Shown here: one piece after another, positions 30,712 through 40,927 of the stretch
Numbering within the stretch: the first letter of the stretch is position 1
Layout: each line of letters starts with the position of its first letter
Assembly: GCA_964036045.1 (NCBI GenBank)
Contig: OZ038389.1
Span: forward strand, 63,750,359 to 63,814,358
From: Eutreptiella sp. 'Long Island Sound 2002'
Taxonomy: Eukaryota > Euglenozoa > Euglenophyceae > Eutreptiales > Eutreptiaceae
Reading direction: 5' to 3'
Length of the DNA stretch: 64,000 nt
Program-made: the position numbers and the translations under genes
Notes under the pieces: generated by a model
What the model saw: only the letters and a program-made list of their open reading frames with translations
Database searches by the model: none
Told to the model about the DNA's origin: nothing

Positions 30712-33296
30712 CTAGACATGGCCTGCCGCAGCTTCCTCCTGCTGCGATCCGCTCTGACTTTGTCCACCACGTTGCTGGGCTTTGAGTTCCTCCAACGTCC
30801 TCAGCATGTCCTCAGCAACCTCCTCGATCGACCTCACTCGTTGGTCTTGGCCAGGTCCACCACCATAACCTCTTCCTCTGCCTTTCCCTTGGCCTTTGCC
30901 TTGGCCTTTTCCCCCGTCTCCGCCCTTCGCCTTGCAATCGGCAATCCGCTCGTCCTTGGGCTTCATCTCGGGTTGGGCGGCGAAGTAGGCCTTCTTGTCC
31001 GCCTCATACACCTTACACTGACGGTGGTCACCTGCATGGTTGTTTCCCTTGCCATAACAGACCCAGCACCCGTCGTGCTGAGACCTGTACTCCCGGAAGG
31101 AGAGCGGTGGGTTCCCGATCCTCCTTGGCTCTTTGCCCTTCTTGGGTCCCACCTGGTTCCATCTGGATCGATCCTGCCCATGGTCCCTCACGTTGTGCGC
31201 CACAAACGCGAAGAAATGGGCCTCCTCGTGATCCTCCCGGGACCCGGTCCAGTGGTCTTGCCCACTTCCACTACCATCCTCCGCGGAGTTGGCCATGTCC
31301 TCCTGGATCTCCCGATGATGGCGGTCTTCTCGGTGGCCTCGTTGTCCATGACCTTGTCCATCCTGCACGTGGGCCTCGTTCTTGGCGTTGAGTTTCAGCT
31401 CCACCGTGATGTACTTCACGATCTCGTCCAGGCTCATGCGGGCGAAGATGACCTGCATCCTCAGCGGCTCTCCGCGCCTCCACTCCACGTTGTTGAGGCG
31501 CATCAGCCTTTGCCCCATGGTGTCGCCGAATACCTCCACGTAGACGGCGTTCTTCAACCCCAACATTCGGCTGGGCTCGCCGAGGTTTCGCCGGAAGAAC
31601 TCCATTATTCCGGCGTGGGTGTCCTCCGATGCCATGATCCGTACGGCCACGCGCTTCTTTGCTCTCTTCTTCTCTTCATCCTCCACTCTTCTCTTCCAGT
31701 GCCCGGGGAGGACGTCCTTCAGCAGGTGTCGGATCTCGCTGGCCTCATTCCAGTCCTCCACCAGCTTGAGGCTTCTTCGGTACTTGCGGATGTACTGATT
31801 CCATTCCCGGACCCTCAGTTCCCCGCGCTCCAGCGGCAGCGGAATGGACCACAAATCCTCCAACTTCTGGTTGGGGGCATCCACTCGCTCTTCGTCCTCC
31901 AGCCACTGGAGGCAGGCCTGCTCCGTCTGGATCACTCCCTCGCGGATCTGATCCCTGAGCTCCTCCTTCAGGTCCTGCGCCAGCCTGTGTGGGAATGTCC
32001 GACATACCCACTTGTCCCTTGGCGCCCCCCTCATCTCGCTGACAACCTCCTCAGCGAAGTCCTCCCAATCCAGGATGAAGTCGTCCAGGTTGGAGGGGTT
32101 GCCATCGTAGTAGGGGATTTTGATTCCCCTGAGGTCGTCGATCCTGATGGCGTCTCCGACGTCTGCAGCCACCACTCCACCGAGACGGATACCACCTGTG
32201 GCCGGGGGGTGTGAGTACACTCCTCGTACATTCCTCTCCTCCATGGCGTGCGGTCCAGTTGGGTCTGAACCCATGGGGTTTGGAATACGGGAAGAACTTG
32301 CTCCACCGGCTGTCCGTATCCCCGTATTGGGGTCCTTCACCCACAGATTTCCGCCTGGGTGACCTCGACCATGTCCGTCGGCGCTTCCCATGGTTCGCCC
32401 CTGCATGGTCTGGCTCTCGATCTCCTCTTCCGCATAGACTGCATGGGCAGCCGTAGTGGTCGGTGGATCCTGGGCGGCATGGGACATCTGTACCGTCACG
32501 CTCCTCAGGTCCGTGGTTGCGCGCCCTTCCCGCATGGACCCAGCCGGTGCCGTTTGCTCCCCTAGCATTATGGATTCGCTGAACATGGGAACAAACGGCA
32601 GCGCACCCGGGTCAACACGCGGAGGCGCGTAAGATGCCTCTGCAGGGCCACCCATGGGTTTCTCCATGGCGCTCCTGAGGGCCTTAGCCCGCTCCACCAG
32701 CTCTGCCGCTGCCGGCTTTGCCGGGAGCTCCGGACCCGAGGCGAGGGGTTGTGACTCCTCTAGCCTTTTCAGGCGTCCCGACATGTCCTCCACCAGATGG
32801 AGGAGGCTGTCCAAAACTTGCTGCTGCTTCTGCAGGGCCAGCTGCAGGTTGTCCCGGTACCGGTCCTGTTCCGCTCGCACCTCCGCCATGTCTCTCTCCG
32901 CTGCCGACTGGTCATCCAGGATCCCCGCGACGTCCTCCTCTAGACCATCCTTCGCGTTGTCCAGGCGGTCGAGGTGCTGCACGATGGCGTCCATCCCCAT
33001 CTTTGGGTTCTTGCCAATGAGGAAGGACACGTGCTCACAGTGGCACTCAACGTGCTTTCCACCTGATCCGGCGCATCCCACGGTTCCCGGCGCCTCGGAC
33101 TCCTCCGGCATGGGTGTGTCGCCCATGCTATCCCGCGTTGGCTCCGTGTGCCGGGCCAAAGGCGCCGTTTTGGCTCTGGCTGGCCTCTCCAACGCCTCGG
33201 CGTCATGCTCCAGGCTGGGTTCTGGGGCCGTGTTCGCCCTTGTGGGCGGTCTGGCCGTCTCCTCCGACTCCGAAGGTTGCTCATAGGCTGTCCGAT
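30712..33296 (-). pseudogene. gag: Gag of element III, 3' part (downstream of the element IV insertion)
   Basis: About 860 codons, ending at a UAG (30712-30714). A predicted coiled coil (DRLDNAKDGLEEDVAGILD, LQLALQKQQQVLDSLL) is followed by a capsid-like region (LDDFILDWEDFAEEVV ... VREWNQYIRKYRRSLK) and a Cys/His finger CWVCYGKGNNHAGDHRQC. The tail is Gly/Lys-rich (GGDGGKGQGKGQGKGRGRG). Apart from the insertion the frame is open. After the stop come a CCCAC/GTGGG hairpin starting about 8 nt downstream and a second hairpin GACCT/AGGTC, which resembles the layout of retroviral readthrough signals. Confidence 0.88.
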
Positions 33297-33526
33297 TGTA
33301 ACGTACCACGACTTGACGTTAACCCTGAGATCCCAAATCCCTCAGGCGGCACCATGCAGAACAACTCCGTAATCACAGCTGATTTAACAAACAGGACATT
33401 TGGTGCCTAAAACAAGCGATAATGTTTTATAATAAAACATGCGCTATTTACAACACAATGCGATCTCGATTTATCTACAATGCGCATGCGCGACCTGCGA
33501 TGCGGGCAGTGCACTGGTCTGCTGCA
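33297..33526 (-). repeat. LTR of element IV, left copy
   Basis: 230 bp, TGTAACG...CTGCTGCA. One difference from the right copy was seen (CAGGCGGCACC against CAGGGGGCACC). It contains a 19-nt perfect palindrome atgttttataataaaacat at 33422-33440, which supplies TATAAAA on one strand and AATAAA on the other. Confidence 0.92.
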
Positions 33527-35131
33527 CGCCCACCCAAGACAGTCCAAGGGGACCAGGGGCTGGCTGACACACACAAACAGTGGCAGCCAGTGCACTGCAT
33601 GCCAAAAACAGAGCAATAATGTACACAAAAAAAATAGGCACTCACAAAAAAAATACCAAGCACACAAAAATTTCTAGAACACCCCGGTGCCCAACGATGG
33701 AACCCCACCTGGTGTCAGGGGCTCTTTGTGTGTTTAGTATACAAACAAAATAGCTATTTGCATCCTGTGGCGTCAACCTAAAAAGGAGGCTTGCCAGGCC
33801 CCTCTGCCCATCCCCCAATGGTGGCCACCCATTGGTTAGGTGGGGCAGCGTTCCTTTTTACCTGCTGACCCCATACAGGAAATTAGCAACTATTTACTGC
33901 CCACTGCCAATTTTCTTGCACCAAAAAGAAAACCCCTGCTCAGAAGTTTGGTTGCATAAAAAAAAACAACACAACACAAACAGACATAGCAGCAAATTGA
34001 CAATAAAACTGCATGTGGACTGACCCACAGGGTACAAACCCTTACGCTAATGAACAAAGCTGCTGGTCCTCCAAGGGACTTAAGCCCCATATATCAGACT
34101 TATCTTAAAACTTAACTTCTGAGCATCTCGAAGGGGTATGGTGCTTGGCTGGGTCTTGAGGGGGGGATTGGCCTGCCTTGATGGCTTGAGGCCCCCCAAT
34201 CAGTTCCTGAAACACAGGAAGTAAGAGGAAAAAGGATACAATAACACGTCCATATATGCATCAGCGCGACGTCGTGTGAACAGCAAAACTGCGAAGTAAC
34301 ACCCAAATCACATCGGCCAGTGCTAAGTAAACTGCACAGTGTCAGTCCTGTAACACGCCGCATGCAAAGCAGCGCGAGGCAACAGCAAAATGCAAAGTAG
34401 ACTTCCTGAGCACTGCTCCCAGGGCACACAGGATGCCAGCAGAACGAAACACAGCAGAAAACAGCACCACCCACGTGCCGCGCACACTACACAAGACATG
34501 TACCTGCACAGGTTGACTTCGGAGCGGGGCCTTCCTGCTCCACGCTCACCCGTCGTCACTGCGCTTGGCGTCCTTGCTCCTTGAAACACAAGGCAAGGGG
34601 AACGTGGCAGACAGGCGAAAAGTTAAGACATCACCAAATCAAAATCTGACTGTCGAACCAACGAACAGCAGGGGAGGGGAGGCAACAACCGACACAAAGC
34701 CTAAATTCAGACAAGTCCGAAACCTGGTCCCTTAGATTTAGTGCTGAAAAACTGAAGCAAGGGTGCATGTTTGTGCAAGGCTCTGAGCACAAAAACAGTG
34801 GCCTTGAAGGGCAAAAAGCCCTTGGCATCAGACCCAGTTTCTCCATCTGACTCATTTGAGTTAGTTTTCGCTCCATGTTATAAAGAACTGACGAAAGCCT
34901 GGAAAACAAGAGGAGCGGAGGTATCCAGTTCCAGGATGAGCCCACAAATGCCTGCGGTAGCGAATATAACACGTGGTGAAGCTGAGCTGAGCATGGCGCT
35001 AGGTTATGGCTTGGAATGCTGCAACACCCGTGGCTTTCAGAACAAGCGCGCACCAACACACGCACCACACACAACCTTGAGCAGCTCGCTTCTCAGCGCC
35101 TGCCAAACGCTCTTTTTGTTATCGCGCCCCG
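33527..35131. other. Internal non-coding part of element IV
   Basis: 1.6 kb with no ORF or domain recognised. It may be captured host sequence. No relationship to other parts of the window was seen. Confidence 0.5.
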
Positions 35132-35737
35132 TCACTGAGCGCTCCTGGTCGCTTCTTCGACGCGGCGCGTCTGCGCCGTGCGCCATTTCTTGCCGCCACG
35201 AACACGGCGCTTCGACGAATCTAGCGCCAACGGTGCTATACTCGGTGGCACGGTGTCCTTGTCAACAGAAACGGAGGCCGTGTCGAACATAGCCAAAGCC
35301 TCCTCCAAGATGACGTCGAGGGTGATCGCAAGATGATGTTGAGGCTCAGCAGAGGAGGCTCGAATACCTGCATGCTCCGTGAGACTGGCCTCCACCGGCG
35401 ACACACTGCTTGAAGACCCGTTCACCGCCACCAGTTTGTCCTCCAGCACAGTGTCAGGCATGAACGAAGGAACACAAAATTCATGGCAAGGAGGCACAAA
35501 CCCCACAGCCCTAGGCTCACCTTCAAGGCACCGAAGCACATTTTGCGGCTGCCACACGCGCAGTTTGCGTGCATAGTCCTGACACTCCATGTCCCACTGC
35601 GCCGCACGACGAAGAACCTCACGGAGCGCCTCCTCGCGTCGTTCGGGCACTGACGAACTGCACAGCCGGCGCACACTGGAGCTGTCCAAGGTCCTGATCT
35701 CGTCAACCGACTTGATCTTACAGCGGCGGCGCGGCAT
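35132..35737 (-). CDS. Unknown protein encoded by element IV
   Basis: A 201-residue ORF from the ATG at 35735-35737, 57 bp inside the right (5') LTR. An in-frame TTG lies further upstream. The N-terminus is basic (MPRRRCKIKSVDE), followed by a likely helical, charged segment (VPERREEALREVLRRAAQWD). The middle is Ser/Val-rich, and the tail is basic (SSKRRVRGGKKWRTAQTRR). No zinc knuckle, protease or polymerase motif is present, and no family was recognised. The position just after the 5' LTR is where gag would lie, so it could be a remnant or substitute Gag, or a captured host gene piece. Not identified. Confidence 0.5.
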   Translation of the reverse strand: MPRRRCKIKSVDEIRTLDSSSVRRLCSSSVPERREEALREVLRRAAQWDMECQDYARKLRVWQPQNVLRCLEGEPRAVGFVPPCHEFCVPSFMPDTVLEDKLVAVNGSSSSVSPVEASLTEHAGIRASSAEPQHHLAITLDVILEEALAMFDTASVSVDKDTVPPSIAPLALDSSKRRVRGGKKWRTAQTRRVEEATRSAQ

Positions 35738-35794
35738 TTCCGTCCCGTGGCTCAATGCAGCCTAACGAAATCGTTCTGGTCAAGTTTGTTAAAT

Positions 35795-36024
35795 TGTAAC
35801 GTACCACGACTTGACGTTAACCCTGAGATCCCAAATCCCTCAGGGGGCACCATGCAGAACAACTCCGTAATCACAGCTGATTTAACAAACAGGACATTTG
35901 GTGCCTAAAACAAGCGATAATGTTTTATAATAAAACATGCGCTATTTACAACACAATGCGATCTCGATTTATCTACAATGCGCATGCGCGACCTGCGATG
36001 CGGGCAGTGCACTGGTCTGCTGCA
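35795..36024 (-). repeat. LTR of element IV, right copy
   Basis: 230 bp, nearly identical to 33297-33526, directly followed by CCGAT. Confidence 0.92.
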
Positions 36025-36561
36025 CCGATAGCCCTCGGAGTGCCCCTCGGTGTCCCACAGCCTGACCGGGCTGGGGTCCGTATCCATAGCCCCGGCGTCC
36101 CCTGCCGCGGGCTTGGGTGACCCGCGCTTCCGGTAGCGCCGGGCCCGTCCTCCATTGCTGCCTGAATGGCAGATCTCCTCAGAGTCCTCCGCGGCGGAGC
36201 GGAGGTTGCATGCCTTTTGGCAGCGACGCTCACACATGGAGACCAGGTCCTCCATGTCAAGTCCTCCTCTTCCCGAACGTCGTACTTCTCTTCGGGCTTC
36301 AACTTCCGGAGTTCGCCATGCTCCTGAGCGTCTCGGCTCCTCTCTGGCTCCAATCTCCGGTGTGGTCTCCACCGAGTCCACAATACGCACCCGGAGCGTA
36401 CTTGGGCAGGGCTCATAGGGGCCCAAGTCCCCGGGTCGGCGGTAGGTAGGGGCAGCAGGTACGCCTGTGCTACCATAAAGAAGGTCCCTACCAGGACCGG
36501 CCCCTGCTGTGCCCCTTCCGCCTGTCACCCCTGCTGACTTGCTCCTGATCAGCGATTGCAT
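36025..36561 (-). pseudogene. gag: Gag of element III, 5' part (upstream of the element IV insertion)
   Basis: 179 codons from an ATG at 36559-36561. The N-terminal region is Arg/Gly/Pro-rich with a MEDLVSMCERRCQKAC cluster. Removing element IV and one CCGAT copy leaves the frame continuous with the 3' part (36025 to 33291), so the uninterrupted protein would be about 1,038 residues. The insertion is therefore the only visible break in this gag. Confidence 0.88.
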
Positions 36562-36696
36562 TTCTCAACATCCAGGGTCCAAAATCCAAAAATATAGAAA
36601 ATACAATCCTCCTTCAACCCTGAACAGCAACCAGATCCCACAAATACAGCAATAACCCAATCCACAATCGAATCTGCACTGCGGGCTTCCGTTCAG
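36562..36696 (-). other. Leader of element III between 5' LTR and gag
   Basis: 135 bp. The sequence directly after the LTR (CTGAACGGAAGCCCGCAG on the minus strand) should hold the primer site, but it has no TGG start and matches no tRNA that I recognise. Confidence 0.5.
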
Positions 36697-38842
36697 CACA
36701 CCGGTGGTCTCACGGTGGCGGGCATGTACAAGAATTGCACCAAAGAGGAAAGCCCTGAAATTGGCATATGAACACAAATAAAGCAAAGTTGGGGAAAGAT
36801 GGAAACTTACACAATCACAGCAATAGACCCCTCACTCCCTGGACTCAAGACCTTCCCTTGACTCACCAACATGATGCCCTGAACCCAGTCAAATAACATG
36901 GCTAAATACCATGAGTCAAAAGTCACTACATAAACTGCAAAAATGTGTTCACTCCGGAGCCTCTAAATCCTAGCCCAATAGGGGAGGTGGCGTGTCATGG
37001 CCTAGAGTAACACTCAGGACCATGCCCTACCATGACATAAACTTGGTTGGACTTGGAGGTGAATGGGCTTGGAGAACTGCCCCATGAAGATGACCTCACA
37101 ACATGGCAAAATCAGGCAAATGACACCATTGTGCCCAAAAATCAGTTATATACTCAAAATGCATACGGCAATTATTCAAATGCTCCATGCATGTGTCAAA
37201 CCGGAAAGTAGTATACAAGGGTGATATAGACCAAAGGTCCATGCCCAAGAATATCCCATCATTGGCTCCGAAACCCCTCCGGTTATGTACATGACATGCT
37301 TCACAAATCAACTCATGAATTTGAGACCTAATTTTGTGAGGCCTCGTGTGCCAAGCCAAAGTGACCACATGATCCGGCATATGGTGAGGTACAACACCGA
37401 AGCATGTGCCAACATATAAGCAACATACCATAGCTCACGGATCTCTAGGCACTTTACTGTTAGCCGACCAGTTGAGCACATAAAACACAAAAATGAGCAT
37501 AAAATGAGGTCAAAAACATGCAAATAATGCCAAATTCAAGATAATTACAATAGTATATAACTTCGCTCACCCATGGTATCAACATATGATTCAAAACACA
37601 ATTGCTTGGGACCATTTGCAATCAATCCCCCCACTCGGACTCCCACATGGACACATAAGGACACCTTCGAACCTCCTCCCAAGACGCACCGTGAAAATGG
37701 GAAAATTGATAATAGCTCTTGTGGGTCGCTCCGTAAGCCCTCCCACATGCACTCTATGCGCGGTAGACTTAGTCTAGTGCTATGGAGCTCACCATTGGGA
37801 TATGGGCGAAGCCCTTGCCCCGTATGACTCCATATATCTTCCTACAAACGGAGATATATAACATGGGCGTGAGCATATCGAAGCACATACCATGCATATA
37901 ACACATACCCTCAAAACGTGGCTCCCACCATGATATGCCATGCCCCTCCATGGACATAACTTCACGTTACAAATACATAGGAACCCAAGGAAAGTTTCTA
38001 TGCAACACCAACACTCATGCAGTACACTCGAAAGTCGCATTAAGATATTCGGTTGCACGGTCCAAGAGTTATATATCACTTTCTACCCTCCTGACCATTA
38101 TCCCCTGCTATACCGGGCATGTGTACGCATCAAAATCGTTTGATGCTTCCTAAATTAAGTTGAGACCAAGGCGGTTCCAACCCAATTCTCAAAATTGGTA
38201 TTCCTCGCCGTGAGCCGGAGATATGATTCTTCAAAGTGGCCTCAAGAATCACTTTTGTTTCGACTATATCTCCAAGCAAAATGAAGGGCACAACAAAAGA
38301 AAGGTTGATTCGTGATCGGGGAAAAATGTATGACCACTCCAGATTCATCATATCAAGTGCGGCGATGTCGAAGTCAAAAATCGGATTCTGAAAGTCTGAA
38401 AAAATCGGATTAATTTTGCGAGTGTATAATATGAAAATTGCGGAAGCAACGAACCCTTTACTGATGAAATCTGACCCTTCATCGGGGTTTCCGCCAAAAT
38501 ATCTGTAAAAAACAGTTAACCAACCGGTTACCGCAAAATCGCGAGCCAACTGACAGTGACCGATACATTGACAATGAGAACGGAAGGCGGAAAAATTACG
38601 GAAACATTATGATAAAAAAAACCCTGTTGATTCCTGATATTCTGATATATAAATCTCAGCTGGCGGCACCTCGGTACTGAATATGGCTGCTCATAGCTGG
38701 AATGGCCAAACCTATCACACTATCACATCACGTTAGGTCAGGTGGATGGGAGAGTATGATATCAGCCAATGGCGGCTTGCCGGCACATAGATACACACCC
38801 CAAGTGACCCCAAGATGGCCACGGGGGTCCGAACCGGCTTCA
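36697..38842 (-). repeat. 5' LTR of element III
   Basis: 2,146 bp, matching 23102-25248, followed by GGATC. More differences separate these two LTRs than separate the family I pairs, so this element is older. Confidence 0.9.
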
Positions 38843-39154
38843 GGATCAGTTGAGTATAGGGGTCTTGAGGTGGGGGACCACTAGGCTTAACCTACAAGGC
38901 CTTAGGCATGTGATGCCTACTTTATTTGGGTATTACCTCCATGAAGGAAGATACCTCCGCTCAGTAGAGTGGTAGGGGTGAACTTCATGGGGGGCTAGGG
39001 TCATAACCCTAGTTACTTTGAGAAAGTGTACCTTAAACTTCACAAGAGTGATAAAAATGATTAAGTTAGTCTCAACATCAACAAAAGGCTTTTAGGGGGG
39101 GGTTGGCCTGGATCAGGTCGCCCCAGAAAGACATGGCAGTGACTTTTTCTTATT
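38843..39154 (-). repeat. Family II LTR, first copy, right part
   Basis: Continues the LTR interrupted at 23101, from GGATCAGTTGAG to CTTATT. A pyrimidine tract cccccct follows (39155-39161), which is the polypurine tract on the minus strand. Confidence 0.8.
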
Positions 39155-40209
39155 CCCCCCTGGAGTACTAGTTGATCAAGCTAGTAGGACCAAGGAAAAA
39201 AGCTCAAATTTCCCCAAAATTACCTCACAAAATGCATTAAACCAGGCAAAGGCATTCCCATCAGTTCATAGAAGCCTATCACACTGTAGGTACCCCTGAA
39301 AAACAGTGTAATGTACCGTGAATGATGTCGCTTCGATGGGGCATTCCTCAAAAGTCGCCAGCGTGCGGCGAAAACCTTTTGTCAAAATTTGGGGGTAGTG
39401 GGGTTTGAACCCAGGACTTCCTCCCTAGAGCACACATGCTTGCCCACTAGGGTACAGTCGAACGCTCTAATGCGGACGGCTATCGCTGTATAAACTGCGC
39501 TTTAGTAAACGTCCTAACCAAGGACCAGGGCGGAGCAATACTCCCAATGGAGGGCACAAGACTCCAGGAGCTGAGGAAAATAGAAAATGGAACCAACAGG
39601 GAGTGAATCCTGTGGTTTAGCGAAAGGGGTAGCAATTTAAGAAGTCAAATCGCTAAAAATTGACGAAACGACGTCAGAAATCGTCACTTTTAGGCTAAAA
39701 TCTGAAGTCGAAGACAAGCACAACAGGAGCGCAGTCCCAAAAGAAGTTGCGCAAGCGTAAACGGCCCCAGAAAAGGAAGGTATGAGCCGTGGTTTTTGAA
39801 GCTTTTAAAAGAAAATTTTGCACAGTTGCATCAAAAATTTTATAAACTTTACGAAAAAGTATTGAACAGGACCCCACGCAACAGAGCAGGTGGACACCCC
39901 ACCTCTCAGGTATGTTAGTGTCATGTCACACGCATGCATTGCGTTCGTGGTGGCTGCTTCGTTAATACGCTAGGGTTGTCACCGTTGCGTTCGTTGGGGG
40001 TTCGGGCGTTCACTTCCCTTGCTCTGCAAAGGTCAAAACGGAAATGAAAGGTATGTGAAATGAATGGAGCACGCAGCGCGCATGTAGGGTTAGTGTATGC
40101 GCTATGCTCGCGATGCATGTGCCTAAGTAAGGCATTCACACGTTGTGGCGCTTTCCCTGTGCCCCAATCCACCCTTCTCTTCTCTTCACAGGGCAGAAAA
40201 AAAAGTGCA
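39155..40209 (-). other. Family II internal segment, deletion derivative
   Basis: 1.05 kb, non-coding, between two family II LTRs. It is a near-duplicate of 40928-41973. It contains a tRNA-like stretch on the minus strand (about 39399-39456) with box-B-like ggttcaaacccc and box-A-like ctagtgggcaag. With its flanking LTRs it looks like an LTR element that has lost all coding sequence. Confidence 0.65.
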
Positions 40210-40927
40210 AGAAAGATGTTCTTGATTAGTGCCCTAATAGTTTTGATGAAATCCTGCAGGTTTTGGTGTTGAAAAACAGAACCAAAGCAGCAAGTAGAGC
40301 AAGAACAGGATGTGGATCGAATCAATGAATAGTTTTGAAAACCAGTGTATCACAGAAGGGCTACAGATAGACAAAGCAGGCTTAAGTACAAAGATTCAAT
40401 CACAATTGGATAAAACAAATGATTTTCATGTGAAAACTGGCATGACTCTGGCCTCCAAGTTAGCATCAAGCACTTCATGTGCACTCTTTCCGATGAAATG
40501 GAGTTGGTTACCAATCTGGGGCATAAGAGTTGGGCCAGACACAGAATATGACTTGGCCAGCATGGCCAACCAACTGAATTCAAAAACAGTTAAAACGTAG
40601 AACCACAATAAGTGGTAGAATCAGTTGAGTATAGGGGTCTTGAGGTGGGAGACCACTAGGCTTTACCTACAAGGCCTTAGGCATGAAGTGCCTACTTTAT
40701 TTCGGTATAACCTCTATGAAGGAAGATACCTCCGTTCAGTAGAGTGGTAGGGTGAACTTCATGGGGGGCTAGGGTTATAACCCTTGTTACTTTGAGAAAG
40801 TGTACTTTAGACTTGAAATGAGAGATAAAAATGATTAAGTAAGTCTCAGCATCAACGAAAGGGTTTTAGGCGGGGCTTGGCCTGGATCAAGTCCTCCAAG
40901 AAAGAAATGGCAGTGACTTTTTTTACT
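40210..40927 (-). repeat. Family II LTR, second copy
   Basis: 718 bp, uninterrupted. AGAAAG start and TTTACT end on the plus strand, matching the AG...CT style of family I. It is shared by the segments to its left and right, so this is a tandem arrangement. Confidence 0.8.

Larger units (their letters stand above)
33297..36024 (-). mobile_element. Element IV: non-autonomous LTR element nested in gag
   Basis: 2,728 bp, with 230-bp LTRs at both ends that start TG and end CA on the plus strand. Flanked by the 5-bp duplication CCGAT (33292-33296 and 36025-36029). The internal 2.27 kb has no protease, reverse transcriptase or integrase, so the element must be mobilised in trans. It carries one ORF of unknown function close to the LTR at the right. 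Orientation is taken from that ORF and from a purine-rich minus-strand tract (GGGTGGGCG) next to the left LTR. No convincing primer site was found. Confidence 0.88.
23102..38842 (-). mobile_element. Element III: decayed chromodomain Ty3/gypsy element, itself interrupted
   Basis: Flanked by the 5-bp duplication GGATC (23097-23101 and 38843-38847) and bounded by LTRs of 2,147 and 2,146 bp. Total 15.7 kb, or about 13.0 kb without the nested element IV. Order on the minus strand: 5' LTR, gag (split by element IV), protease, reverse transcriptase, RNase H, integrase, chromodomain, polypurine tract, 3' LTR. The family II copies at 40,590 and 60,850 show the near-empty site (aagtggtagaatcagttgag), which supports the insertion. 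Pol carries five premature stops and at least one frameshift, so the element cannot move by itself. Confidence 0.92.

Noticed and set aside
30634-32214. Plus-strand ORF of 526 residues across element III gag
   Set aside because: It is antisense to a gag with clear capsid-like and zinc-finger features. The product is Leu/Pro-rich with no domain.
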